A DNA stretch of 42,260 nucleotides, from contig BFEA01000078.1 of NCBI GenBank assembly GCA_003427395.1, forward strand, positions 1,000,664-1,042,923, read 5' to 3'. Position numbers and translations under genes: made by a program. The notes under the pieces were generated by a model. That model was given only the letters and a program-made list of their open reading frames with translations. It was not told where the DNA came from and searched no databases. Source of the DNA: Chara braunii (taxonomy: Eukaryota > Streptophyta > Charophyceae > Charales > Characeae). Positions 21,265 to 31,941 of the stretch are shown here, in pieces (the stretch's first letter is position 1; every line of letters begins with the position of its first letter).

Positions 21265-21880
21265 AACTCCTCTGATTTAGGAAAATTTTGGCAGCGCTTC
21301 CCGTAGGAACAGTGTCTTTCCATAATTCATACAAGTCAAAATGTGAAGGCATAAATAATCTTTTACTGTGGAAAGTCAAATTTTGTCTAACTCCCTCAAT
21401 TAGTAAAAATTTNGGCANCATTCCCTTTAGAAAGGGAGACTTCCCAGATTTACACCAAGTCAGATATGAANTCAAAAACTACTTGAGCTCAATTTAGACA
21501 AGATTTGACCAATTCCTTAGTTTTGCAGAAATTTCGGCAGCACCCCTTTTAGAAAAGTGTTATTCCAAAATTTATACAAAGATGAGTCAAGAACTTGAGA
21601 ATAACTTTGACTTCTCAAAGTCCAATTTTGTCTAACTCCTTTAATTAGCAAAAATTTGGGCAGCACTCCCTTTAGAAAAGGAGACTTTCCAGATTTTTAC
21701 TAGGTCAGATATAAAGAAAGACAAGTTGAACTTGGACAAGTCAAAAATTGACTAACTCCTTAGATTTGTACAAATTTCGGCAGTCCTTCCCGTAGAGAAA
21801 GTGGCCTGCCAAGATTTCTACAAAGCCAAGCACAAAAAATGATCCCAGAAAATGCGAGAATTGTCCTAAGTAAAAAAAGC
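21265..21880. repeat. Tandem array of about 122-bp units in LTR (A1)
   Basis: About five units, starting near 21268, 21388, 21512, 21634 and 21756. Each has an AAATTTxGGCAGCAC motif, a CCCTTTAGAAAAGG-type imperfect hairpin, a CCAGATTT motif and AAGTCxAATTTTG. The scattered single N bases here suggest collapsed or low-quality assembly. The same array is in A2 at 37955-38870. Confidence 0.75.
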
Positions 21881-22112
21881 TATCACAGAAAATACAGGAA
21901 TTAACCTAACTCCTATCGCTCTAGCACGTGACGAGCCTCTAAAGCAACTACTTGTCAACCTGAAACCCAAACCAAGTAGTAATCTCACTCAGCCACATGC
22001 AGGCCAAACCACAAGGGTAAGTATTCACCCCATCCCCAAGCCAATCTGAGCAAACAATAGTTCATAATCTTTCTGTGAGTTATCCCTTTATACCTAACTT
22101 ACATAAGGCATA

Positions 22113-23052
22113 GGTCAGGGCACCTGAACTTACAGAGCGCGCCCAACTTAGCCAGGCCCAAAGTCAGAATACCTAAACTTATAGAGCGTTCTGACTTGGT
22201 CAGGTTTACACAAACAGAGGGCACTTCTACTTCTCTCTTCTTTGGGCATGTGACTAGACCACTCTAGTTGCCCTGAACTGTTTAAATAGTGAAGTTATAT
22301 ATATCTCTCCGAACATAATCTTCAAGGGGGCATAAGGTTGAGCCGCTCAACTTAGAACACTGCTCAGCCTGCCTAAGTTTACCTTCAGTTATACCTCTTA
22401 GTTATACTCTCTTCAGTTGTGGTAAGCTATAGTCAGACTACCTAAACTTATAAAGCGGCATGATCAGCCTTTTCATAATAACATAGTAATACAGTATAGC
22501 CAGGTTATATCCATTGGGTTCCAACATGTGCGAGGCATTGGGTCAGACTACCTAAATTTATAGAGCGGTCTGATCCTCTGCCAGGTTCGTTTCTCTTTGA
22601 TCCAGTCTGTTCGAGGCAGTGGGACAGGCTACCTAAACTTATAGAGCATTATGTCCCCTGCCAAAATTATTCCCTCAGAACAAGACAGGAGGGGGGGTTG
22701 AACCACCTAAACTTATACAGCGGTTCAGACCCCCTCGTTCAGAAACAAAGAAACAAAAAAAATCCCTTAATTAACAAGGCGACCCAGGGCACCTAAACTT
22801 ATAGAGCGCCCTGAGCCCCTGAAGATCAAGCACAATCAACCCTCGCCTGTCAGAGCAGTCGGACACCTAAACTTATAGAGCGTCCTGACCCTCCATGCAA
22901 TTCACAGCACCAGGCCTTCCCAAACTTATGGGGACATCCTAGCCTCCAGAGCTTTAGGCTACCTAAACTTATAGAGCGGCCTGAGGCTCCATGCAATCCA
23001 AAAATAAACAAAGCGCTGGGCTTCCCCAAACTTAAGGGGACCTCCCAGCCTT
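22113..23052. repeat. Array of 12 hairpins with conserved loop and variable stems (A1)
   Basis: Twelve units are spaced irregularly, about 50-200 bp apart. Most contain ACCTAAACTTATAGAGC flanked by complementary arms that differ from unit to unit. Examples are AGTCAGAA/TTCTGACT around 22171-22187, CAGGGC/GCCCTG at 22785-22813 and TGAACC/GGTTCA at 22699-22727. Two units use a second core, CCCAAACTTATGGGG or similar, one with GCTGGG/CCCAGC arms at 23015-23049. All twelve have collinear partners in A2 (36720-37655). A TATATATA run near 22300 lies between units and is also conserved, a possible promoter. Confidence 0.85.
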
Positions 23053-25326
23053 AGTGACCCAGTCAATCTACACACAATACTGCCTTCCTCCCAACCTTCC
23101 CCTCAGATGCCACCGATTTCATTCGCAATCTGCTTTCAGGCAATTACCAAACTGAAACTGAGATTTGCCCACACATTCTTTTACTTCAATCTGACTTATG
23201 TCCTGAAAGTCAAACTCCGAACCAAGTACAGGATCCACACAATATACTCAGTCAAACATAGAGAGATGTACGGGTAGGGGTTATAGTTGGGTTTATAAAG
23301 GGAATCAAGGGGTTACCACTCAGTTCCCTGCCTCCAGGACTCCGCCTGAGTCCCGACAGAGCTCCCGCAACCTCCCACAGAGGCCTTGGCACGGATCACG
23401 GGCTGCAATCCCACCTACTGCCTTCCTCTCAGGGCCAATGGACTACACTTCAGAGGGAGAAGGATAGAAGGAGCAAGTTTGAGGCTCTCGAGATCCAGGG
23501 GAGGCACACTCAGACTCGCGTGAGAGAGCCTTGAATCCTTGACGCGCCTGAGGGCTCCACAATGGTGGCCAAAAACGCAGCAATCCAAGCAACCAGCAGT
23601 GTACACAGGCCTCCGTACGCAGCAGCAAGGTGCTACGGAAGATAGCAGGGTCTGCGACACTCTTAGCAACAACAGCATTTGGCGCTGTGCTCTGACCCAA
23701 TAGTCGCTGCTGCAACACACACAGCTAGAACGGCCAGTCGGGCGTTCGATAACGTGCCGCAGTCCTCAGCAGTTGGCGGCAGATAGCAGTCACTGCTGGG
23801 CTACGCAGTTGAGGCACACCCTGCTCAGTCAGCGCAGTGCCACTCAGCACTCTCAGCGATCCACAGCATCCCCCAGTACGTGCGGCAGCTGCTGCCGCGG
23901 AGGCACAATAGGCAGGTAGGCAGCGAGCCAGTCGTCAGAACAGCCTCCGGGCTTGCGGCTAACTCGTGGTTATGCCGGCTAGCTAACAGAACGAACAGCG
24001 CGTCACCCAATAGGCATCCCCGCAATCCCTGTGCGCGGCGGCCAGGCTCGACAAACGCCTTCACATGCAGTCATAGATATTAGCAGCTCCTAGCGACTGC
24101 GTGCAACGACTGTACTAGCTCCAAGCACAGTCAATGAAGTAGCTCAGTCGCAACAAAGAATCAACCGCGGCCCCCTCCACTCATACCGAATCAACCAGTT
24201 AACTGACTGTAGCGCCGGTAGCCCGACCAGCCACTCTCCCGCTTCCGTCACAGACTTTACTCGGCCGACGGATAGCGCTCCAGCCAACAGGTAAGCCCCC
24301 ATCCTTGCGGCCGGCTCCACGTCCCCCGACCTTTGCTTATCAGTGCAACAGCGACCCTCCGATTCTGCAACTTGTCTTAAACAGCTTCCTTTGTCGGATG
24401 GGCGGCATACCAGCTAAAGAGGTAAGCCACCAACCCCGCCCTGCGTCCTCCTCCTAACCCCACCTCTCCATAGCATGTAGAAAACAGTAGTGAGGGGCTG
24501 CCTTCATTGATAGAATGAGCAGCGTCGAGCATACAGGTAAGCCCCCGACCTTACAGCCCACTTCACGCAGCTTGTTCCCACCAGATTCACAAAACCGAAT
24601 GAATCTGACCACAAACGCGGTTAGGTTCATCCCACTCTTTGACAAAGGCTAGGCCACTCCCCCGGGCGCAGTTCTCGCACCCCGTCTCACTAAATCGGCC
24701 ACTCTACTGCGAAATCCGACATTACCATCGGATTCGCAGCAGCCTCGGATCTCTAAACTAACCCTCCCCCTCGCCCGACTTCACTCAGACACGAGCGCGA
24801 CAAACCTCTCTTACTCCCCACCTTCTTGCTCTCGCCATCTCCATGCAGACCTTTTTCTTATCTAATCCTCATTCTACCCTACTAAATTCAAAGCTAACGG
24901 TGCCATTGACATCGCCCTATCAAAAAACCGTTGTCCCGACCTTCATCCTCCTCGATTCCATCCAGAATCGAGTACTATCTCTACTTCCCCTTCTACTTCA
25001 TTCCTCCTTCCACCATGTCCTCGCGCAGCTCGTTTCGCCATTAACTCTCTTTCTACTAATCTAACGACCAGACTAACCTCACCATTCGACTCGCCATGGT
25101 CGAAGACCCCCACGTCGCTTCTTCCCCCACCTAAACTCGATCGGCGCACCTCGAACCCCCTTCTTCCTACCGCGCCATGCTTACTCCCCTTTCGCACCCG
25201 CCATCGTCATGCTTACGATCCCCTGCACGTTGACATTAACCCGGCCCAACACCCACGGTTGAATCGGCGCACTACGACCAGCTCCTCCGAAGGCCAAGTC
25301 GAGAAAGGCACCGGGGCGGACAAAGC

Positions 25327-25447
25327 AAAAAAAAAAAAAAAAAGGGCAACAGGAGAGCGCTCTCCGACTTATACGCATCGGCCTGCTCACAGGGGCCACG
25401 CAGGTCTTCTCTGTATCGTTCCAATTTTTACGAATGTCCCGAAGGAC
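25327..25447 (-). ncRNA. Full-length U6 snRNA-like unit 1 with T17 terminator (A1 5' LTR)
   Basis: Best preserved unit. On the minus strand it starts GTCCTTCGGGACATTCG at 25447 (the U6 5' stem-loop). It continues with a 24-nt exact match to the U6 core including ACAGAGA, then GTGGCCCCTG. A diverged 3' part (GATGCGTATAAGTCGGAGAG) corresponds to U6 GACACGCAUAAAUCGAGAAAUG. It ends after 104 nt at 17 consecutive T (25343-25327). U6 is about 102 nt and ends in a T-run, so length, order and terminator all fit a Pol III gene. The AGC triad region is changed (ACCTGCGTGG), so splicing function is doubtful. I see no plant USE or TATA box immediately upstream. Confidence 0.85.
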
Positions 25448-25659
25448 TTTTGCCTGTGGCAACGCCCCGCGGCAGCACTAAGGGCCACACAGTCCTTTCC
25501 TTTGCCTCTCCCGCATGCGCCTGCCCCGGTTCCCACCTAGATTCAGCCTCGGGCCTTCTAGCTACGATCGCCACTTCTCCGTGGCTGACCGTGCGAACCT
25601 CCCCGATATCGCCCCGCCTCATCAGCAACTCCGCACCGCCTTTCTGAGAATCGGATTCT

Positions 25660-25735
25660 CATCTGAGAATTTGCTCTCCTTGGCTACGCAGATCTTCTTT
25701 TCCGCACTCAGGTTCCTCCCACAGACAATTCGCCC
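25660..25735 (-). pseudogene. Degenerate U6-like unit 2 (A1 5' LTR)
   Basis: Only GAAGATCTGCGTAGCC and a GGAAC-like block upstream of it recall U6. It is called because of its register in the array and its partner at 1560-1615. Confidence 0.4.
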
Positions 25736-25782
25736 CACCTGCTTAGCTCTTCTCGCATGGGCCTAGCCCCCCTTTTGGGCTC

Positions 25783-25860
25783 TATACACGTGGACCTTGC
25801 GCAGGGGCCATGCTAATCTTCCCTATATCGTTTCAATTTCAACAGATGCCCCGAAGGACC
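25783..25860 (-). ncRNA. U6 snRNA-like unit 3 (A1 5' LTR)
   Basis: Starts GGTCCTTCGGGGCATC at 25860. It includes a 27-nt exact match to the most conserved part of U6, from GAAGATTAGC through CTGCGCAAGG. The ACAGAGA box is altered to ATAGGGA. It is nearly identical to 1625-1702. Confidence 0.85.
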
Positions 25861-26060
25861 CTGCGTGTGGCACGCCCTTTCCCTTTTTACTCGCACCCGG
25901 CCCCCTTCCGCGCCCGAATCCACTCCGGATTCCCGCACGATATCCTCGCCCTGTGGAACAGGAAGCAAGGCAGTGGCCGGCATCCCTCCGCGCATACTAC
26001 CCTGGCCTCTTCTCCTTTGCACGCCCCGGGTCGGATCTGCGTCCGGGTCCATCCCGGATT

Positions 26061-26139
26061 TATGCACATCATCCTTGCGCAGCCGGCCAAACAAATCTTC
26101 TTTGCATCATTTCAATTTTCTACAGGTGCCCCTAAGGAC
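26061..26139 (-). ncRNA. U6 snRNA-like unit 4 (A1 5' LTR)
   Basis: Starts GTCCTTAGGGGCACC at 26139, with AAAATTGAAATGATGCAAAG, GAAGATT and CTGCGCAAGGATGATGTGCAT in U6 order. The last part matches the U6 AAGGATGACACGCAT region. I see no T-run directly after it. Confidence 0.78.
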
Positions 26140-26211
26140 TTCCGGTCGTGGCCGCCTCTTTACCCTCTTTGCACGCGCCTGCCCTGCATTACATCCAGGT
26201 TCTCCCCCGGA

Positions 26212-26291
26212 GTCACGAGCGCCGGCCTTGCGCAGCGGCCTGACACACCTGTCCCGTCTCGATCCAGTCTTTTACGGATGCCCCGAGGAAC
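26212..26291 (-). ncRNA. U6 snRNA-like unit 5 (A1 5' LTR)
   Basis: Starts GTTCCTCGGGGCATCCG at 26291 and keeps CGCTGCGCAAGG. The ACAGAGA and AGC regions are lost. The spacer that follows (GGGCAGGCGCGTGCAAAGAG) belongs to a module found after several units. Confidence 0.65.
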
Positions 26292-27084
26292 GCAGCCTGT
26301 GCCGCGGAGGCAACGGCCCCAGGCAATTCAGGATACATGACTTTACCCACCACGGTTTCGCGCCCACATACGGGCGTGAAAAATAGTAGTAAAATTTTTT
26401 TCAAAATAGATGAATCATACATAAATAGATACATATAACCCCGCAGACGTGCGGCAATTGGGCGGGAACCGCGGCCGCCATGATTGTAAAAGGCGAGGGG
26501 GATAGTCCCACGGGCCCATCAACCCCTCAAGCCTTTCACCGCTCCCGCACCGTCGTCCGTTGGCCTCGAGCCCCGAACCTCCGCCTCACAAACCCGACAC
26601 CGTAACCAATAGGGCTAAGCCCAAACCTGTGAGCTGCAGGCGCGGCTTCCCATACAAAGTGGTACCGCACGGCGCTCCGGGCTAAGATACCGCCTTGGCC
26701 ACACTTTCTAGCCCACATTTGTACCCACGGCCCCTAAGTGCCCACACCGGGCCACCGCCGCGCGCCGTGGTCATCCCATGTGCCTACTGGCACGCCAATC
26801 CTACCGTCGATCGCGCGCGCCGTTCAAAAACGGACTTTCATCCCCTAACCAATCTTGTGGCCTAGTACGGGTCGGCCAGCTACCCCGGCCGCTCACATAA
26901 TCAAGAAAATCACACGCGCGCCTTAAAACTGCACGCCCACATACCTCCTACCAGGACACGGCAGACCTCTGCCTGCGCGCTGACGACCCTCGCATTTCCA
27001 GCACGGGGATTCAAAATCCAGGTTAACCGAGCCTCCCTGTCGTTTGCAAAAACCCTGGGCGGATACCCTTGTAAGGGTATTCGC

Positions 27085-27100
27085 GCCGACACCGGGTTCG
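27085..27100. other. Junction of A1 5' LTR with A2 integrase
   Basis: LTR sequence (minus strand of A1) ends at GCGCCGAC and integrase coding sequence of A2 begins at ACCGGGTTCGTGG. The intact LTR reads GACAACTTACCGG here (about 2930-2942), and intact integrase reads GACAACCTTACCGGG. The two parents thus share about 12 bases at the breakpoint, which points to illegitimate recombination at short homology. A further small deletion removed the centre. Confidence 0.8.
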
Positions 27101-27864
27101 TGGACGGCCGGGCTATTCGCACGAAAACTGGCCCAGTCTTAGCAAGGTGCATCGAAGAGTACTACCTGCGCTATCCGTTTGTCATAGAGTTTGTGATGGA
27201 CCGGGGGTCGGAGTTCACCTGTAACGAGGTGCGGACCTTACTTGCAGGGTATGGCGTTGTAGCAAACTATACTACTGCCGCGCACCCCCAGGCAAACGCA
27301 CCTGTGGAGAGGGGGCACAACACCATCACAAATCTTCTGGACAAGTTGACTGAGGGAAGGCCTAACCAGTGGCCGAAGTTCCTGAGAGCAGCTTTCTTCG
27401 TGGAAAATGTTACAGTAAAAAGGACTACCAAGTATGCGTCAACCACCCTATGGTACGGGAGGCATGCCACCTTTCCCATAGAAAGTTTCATGAAAACGTG
27501 GAAGCACCAGTTCTTGGAAGTGAACCTGTCTTTCGAAGAACTGCTCGATATTCGGGCGCGGCAGGTGGGAGCGGCTGAGGAAAGGCTGCGAGAAGCCGCT
27601 GGTCAAGTAGAAAAGAACCGCACGGAAGACAAGATGAGGTGGGACCAGATGGCCTGTGTAAGAAAGGATCCGGTGAAGGTTGGAGATGTGGTACGGCTGT
27701 ATGACTCCTCGCTGGAAAAACAATGGTCTAGGAAACTCGACAAACTCTATAGGATCATGCGGTGTGGCGAGTTTGGGGCCTACCAAATTGAGGATCTGGA
27801 TGGGGCAGGGTGGAAGGACTGGGTATCAGGGACAAGGTTGAAGAAGTTCGTGGCTAGGGAATAG
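27092..27864 (+). pseudogene. Integrase C-terminal two-thirds, A2, 5'-truncated
   Basis: Starts within the catalytic core, so the zinc region and first catalytic Asp are absent. It keeps the second Asp (FVMDRGSEF, 27199-27201) and the Glu (NAPVERG, 27307-27309), 35 residues apart. The C-terminal region lacks five residues at the GPY/F module (KLDKLYRIM against KLDKRWLGPYRIV in A1) but keeps GDVVRLYDS, which A1 lost. The frame is open to the TAG after FVARE, the same end as A1. An ATG-like start is absent: GTG at 27100 is inside the domain. It cannot be active. Confidence 0.9.
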
Positions 27865-28069
27865 GTAAGGGACCATGACACCTCGTTAGGAATAGAGTCT
27901 TGCCCAGGCAATACCCATGTTAGGTGATTAGATAGATGACTGCTTGGAGTGGATGGATGTGGAGTGTATGTAAAATTTCCCTAAGCCAATAGGCCCAGTT
28001 GCTGACCCTGCTGTGTGCCTGTTTGCTGTCTCTCGCCTGCTGTGCAGGTCTGACTTTTCGAAGGCAGTC
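27865..28069 (+). promoter_or_regulatory. Spacer with splice-acceptor-like site before ORF2 (A2)
   Basis: A 205-bp spacer from the integrase stop to the ORF2 start. A pyrimidine-rich run (TTTGCTGTCTCTCGCC) leads to TGTGCAG with AG at 28046-28047, 23 bp before ATG at 28070. It is conserved in A1. It could be the 3' splice site of a spliced ORF2 mRNA; no matching donor was identified. Confidence 0.45.
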
Positions 28070-30736
28070 ATGCAGAGGGGTGGGAGGGACGCACGGCCAT
28101 GGCAGGGGCCCCAGAGGGCAGCGGGGAGAGGCGAGCAGCACGAGCCGCCTAGGAGGGAGCCTACGCCTGAGTTTGACAACGATAATATAGAGTTCTTCCT
28201 GGACGTGTATCGGGATCATGCGGCACAGAGAGGGTGGTCAGTGGCGGAGAGGATTCACCACTTGAGGGGTATAGGGCAGTTTGAGGAGACTGTCGCTCAG
28301 ATATGTGAGGAGGCCCTAACTTGGACGCATGTGGAGGCCGGGATGCAGAGGTTGAGAGCTTCCCCTAGAGGACGTGATGGCATGCCCATTCGGGTGGAGG
28401 AGGGGAACGTGGAGGAGTTTATTCCCGCATATGAGCATTATATGCTGATCCAGGGAATTGCGCGAGAGGAGTGGGTACAGGCCCTACTTATTTGGCAGAG
28501 AGGGGCAGAGAGGCCGGTCGCCAAACAGATTCGGGAGAGGGCTCGAGACTGGGAGGACTGTCAGGCCCAACTCAGGAGGGTGTTCGGACGGCCAGAGAGT
28601 GAGAGGTACGAGCCCAGGGTCGAGAGGCAATGGCGAAGTAAGAGGCCAAGGGAGCCGGCACCAAGAGAGGTGGGGCTGGCTAGAGAGAGGAGGAGGGCCC
28701 CAGCACAGCGGGAGGATGTGACCGCAGGGCCCGTGTCGGCAGAAGAGTCGTTCCCTGCTTGTGGCCTCCGGGCAGTTGAGTTTTGGTGGATTACGAGCGA
28801 GGAGCTGAGACTGCCCTCACCATTGCCATCAGGGCAGGAGCTGGACATACTAGGAGAGACGCCATTCCGGAGCTTAGCGACTCATCTTGATGTATTTCGA
28901 TGGGAGGCCTCACGATTGGGGGAGGGTTCAGTTAAGCCGACGTGCTATGTGCCGTTGGAGGAGCCTTTGGACCCTGAGACGGAGATGGACAGGCAAGGCC
29001 GAGAGGAGCCGCAGGATCCATAGATGGCAGCCGAGCAGCCGGATCCGGTACAGCCTCAGGATGAGGAGGTGATCACAGTCGGAGACGATACCCCTCCATG
29101 CTCCCCAGTTCTGGAGCCAGCACAACATTCATGGCCAGAGGGGATTCCTGAGCACAGCAACGAGGAGATTCCGGAGTTTCCCCCAGAGACCACTGCGATG
29201 CCTGAGCAGGAGATAGAGATGGAGGAGTAGGGGGCGGGTAAGGGAGCAAGGATGGAGACGAGTTACGATTTACCTTCAGTTATGCCCGCGATCGAGCGCC
29301 CAGCTATCGAGGAGCCTGCACTGGAAGGGCTACCGCCGATATTACCGAGTACGAGCGAGAGGATGGAGGCCGAGGCGTCGACTCTGGAAGGCCCAGGGCC
29401 GGGAGTGAGAACAGCCCCAAGAGAGACCCACGAAGAGAACTCCGCCCGAGTGCGGGGCTGTCTGGACGAAATACACTCGAGACAGGCTGAGATGGAGGCG
29501 GCGGGGATAGAGTCGCCGCCGCCTGTCAAGCCCATGACGAGCGAGCAGAGGATTGACGAGTTGTGGGCCAGATACGAGAGCCAGAGGGATGCGGCCCGCC
29601 AGAGGTCACGAGAGACGGGGCAGGCGGACGAGGAGGCGGGTGAGCTGAGGGAGATGGGAGACTTGGGTTTCTCTGCGACTAGGATGCCGGTTGAGCGAGT
29701 GGATAGGAAGATATGCGAGACGACAGTTACATCCTTCCAGTGGTATAATCAACTTAGCAACGAGCTCAGGATCAAAGAGTTGGAGGTGGAACACCTGACT
29801 ACTCAGCTTGCCAAGGAGAGGGCGAGGAGCCAGGCCAGAGAAGTTGAGTGGGATAGGAGATTTGGGGAGATGGCGAATAATGTGGATAGGCTCTCGGCAG
29901 CCTGGGAGGTTAGCCAGGCGGGACGAGCCGGTGCCGATGGCCAGAGCCGAGGGATGCAGGCTTCGCCAAGTCAGGGAGCAGCGGTGGAGGCCCCTCGACA
30001 TGCCGAGCAAATGAGGGAGGTGCCCTTGGACACGGCCGAGGAGGAGGGTGGCGCACAGGAGTCGCGTATGGCTATGTCCATGGAGAGGAGGGGCACGCGT
30101 TTGCATGAGCTGGCGGCAGCCATGGGGTTTGATACCCCACAGGAGAGGGCTCAGAGACTCGACACTCCAGAGTACGCCCCGAGGTTGGGAGAGCTAAGGG
30201 CGGGGCTGGGCTCTTGGGCCACAGGGACGGACTCGGGAGGACCTGATTCAGGGCGGCAGCAGCAACAGGAGGTTACTAGTGAGCCGGCCGTCGTGGCAGG
30301 CTCTCAGTCGTCAGGATCATGTGGGGGTGTGGTTGTGAAAGAGGGGCCTCATGAGGAGGGACCCCGAGAGTTTGACACGTCAGACTATAGGCCTGTGAGC
30401 ACAGTTGTATGAGAGGGTGGGGATGCCGAGGCTCTGGAGACCGAACCTCAGGGCCATATGGGTTTGCACTCGTGCCATGAGGTGACCACTGAGACCATGG
30501 GGACGCCTTCGGCATCGAGTTCACAGGGGAGAAAGCAGAAGACTGCCAGGTGGCACGATACCTCCTGTTTTTGGTGCAAGGAGGAAGGGCATAGAGCCGT
30601 GGACTGCCCAGAACTCCTCGAGGATAAGGCCGAGGGGCGAGTTGCGGAGTCCAACAACAAGTTCTATGACAGGCAGGGCAGGATAGTGAAGCGGGCTCCA
30701 GATGGGGGCAGGGCTCAGTTATATAGGCAAAACTAG
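28070..30736 (+). pseudogene. Second gag-like gene (ORF2), A2 copy, broken
   Basis: The start ATG at 28070 is chosen because it follows the acceptor-like site and aligns with ATG at 7590 in A1. Residues 40-95 (IEFFLDVYRDHAAQRGW...) and 114-173 (VEEFIPAYEHYMLIQGI...) look like two related capsid-like segments. Then come a long acidic linker, a coiled-coil-like part (about 29740-29910) and a CCHC knuckle CFWCKEEGHRAVDC at 30566-30607. The natural end is TAG at 30734-30736 after LYRQN. Lesions are GAG to TAG at 29021-29023, TAG at 29228-29230 followed by a frame change, CGA to TGA at 30410-30412, and a further frame change before the knuckle. These differ from the A1 lesions, so the copies decayed independently from an intact gene. 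Confidence 0.82.
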
Positions 30737-31432
30737 GAGGAATTGTGTAAGTAGGGACTGGTCTGTCTATGTATCAGTAGGGTCAGAGTAATTGGCACAC
30801 AGGGGGCAGGTTGGAGGTGTACATATGTTTAGTTGGCTGAGGGGGCCCTAGATGTGTGCGTGTTTTTAGAGGTGGTAGGATGAGTCCCTGCCTGCTTATA
30901 CATACATAGTTGATTGTGGTTTCCTTGATTTTTTTTTCATGGGCTTCGACTTAGGACATGAGGGTCGACTGTACGATACATGAGACTACTCAGTCCATTT
31001 TGGATTTCGCAGTGCAGAGACTACTTGAGTTTTGAGAGAAACTTGGGTATGAGTTTTCTCTAGTTAGGCGAGGCAGGGGGGTTAGGCACCTATTAGATTT
31101 AGGCAGATGTTGTGCTCCGAGCGTGTTCCGCGAGTGTACAGTGGGGTTGGGAGCTATGCTCAGATGGATAGAGCTTGAGTTGAGTGTTTGTGTTTGAGTC
31201 TTGAGGGAGGCATTCTACTCCCTGAGTGTATCATGAGTTGAGATTCTATGGGACTTGTCTTGTGACGACCACTATTACTCTCACATGTGTGACTTTATCC
31301 TGATGTATGATTGGTTTTGTGTGCGAGGTGTATATGTTACACCTCATGCGCATGATTGCATAAACTGTAAAGTTGTCTACCCTCCGGTATACTCGTGCAG
31401 TCTGCCTGCGAGCGGACGAGAGGGCAGAGTAT
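30737..31432 (+). other. Noncoding stretch between ORF2 and polypurine tract (A2)
   Basis: I see no gene here. It matches 4300-4930 of A1 inverted. It includes a T9 run near 30930. Confidence 0.6.
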
Positions 31433-31444
31433 AAGGAGGGGGAG
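31433..31444 (+). other. Polypurine tract candidate (A2)
   Basis: AAGGAGGGGGAG followed by TG at 31445, identical in A1. An alternative, AAAGAGGGGGAGGGG then TG at 31742, is also a good purine run but is altered in A1. The choice moves the LTR start by about 300 bp. Confidence 0.5.
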
Positions 31445-31941
31445 TGCAGCCTGTTTGTGAAAAACTGTGAGAATCCTGCGGGATTGATGGATTCAGAAAT
31501 TTGCATGCTTGGTCATACTAAACACCGTTGCCTAAGTTGTACAAGGACCCAGAAGATGATCCCTCAGTCTGAGTTGTTTGGTGGTTAAGACCCCCTTCCT
31601 GTTTTTGGAGGGTGGTACTGGTGTTGTCACTAAGACCCCTTCATGGTTCTGGAGGGTGGGAATTGTGTTATTGATAGGGCCCCTTCATGGTTTTGGAAGA
31701 GGCCGCGTGAAAATTCATCTCGAACAAAGAGGGGGAGGGGTGAATACGAGATCTTTTGCGAGAGGCACCCTTTACTAAGTAAGGGTGGGTAGAAATTGAC
31801 TGGTATGGAAAGCATTGTTTGTGTTGATAAAGCCTGATGAGAGGGAACCATGTTGGCTTGAAATGGTTGAAAAGGGCGAGAGATGCCTCACGGTGGGCGA
31901 CTGCTGGCTCTGATAAAGTCAGGAGCCGCGGCCTTGTGGAT

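Larger units (their letters stand above)
18866..27091 (-). mobile_element. 5' LTR of element A1 (5'-truncated, at least 8.2 kb)
   Basis: On the minus strand this runs from the junction at 27091 to the primer site. It is homologous throughout, in inverted orientation, to 32882-41094. Its upper part (27091-24103) is also a direct repeat of 2930-1. Both facts support an LTR. It contains, in the element's direction, U6-like units, a GC-rich stretch (25200-23400), the hairpin array, the 122-bp array, the palindrome block and a GC-rich end region. The LTR should end in CA: A2 ends GACA, and A1 has GACG. Its 5' end, about 1.1-1.4 kb, is missing because of the junction. An N gap lies at 19875-20069. 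No protein gene is supported. Confidence 0.85.

Noticed and set aside
22113-23052. CRISPR array or integron-type site array
   Set aside because: Units are regularly conserved only in the loop and irregularly spaced, and arms are complementary. The context is a eukaryotic retrotransposon without cas or integrase-cassette genes.
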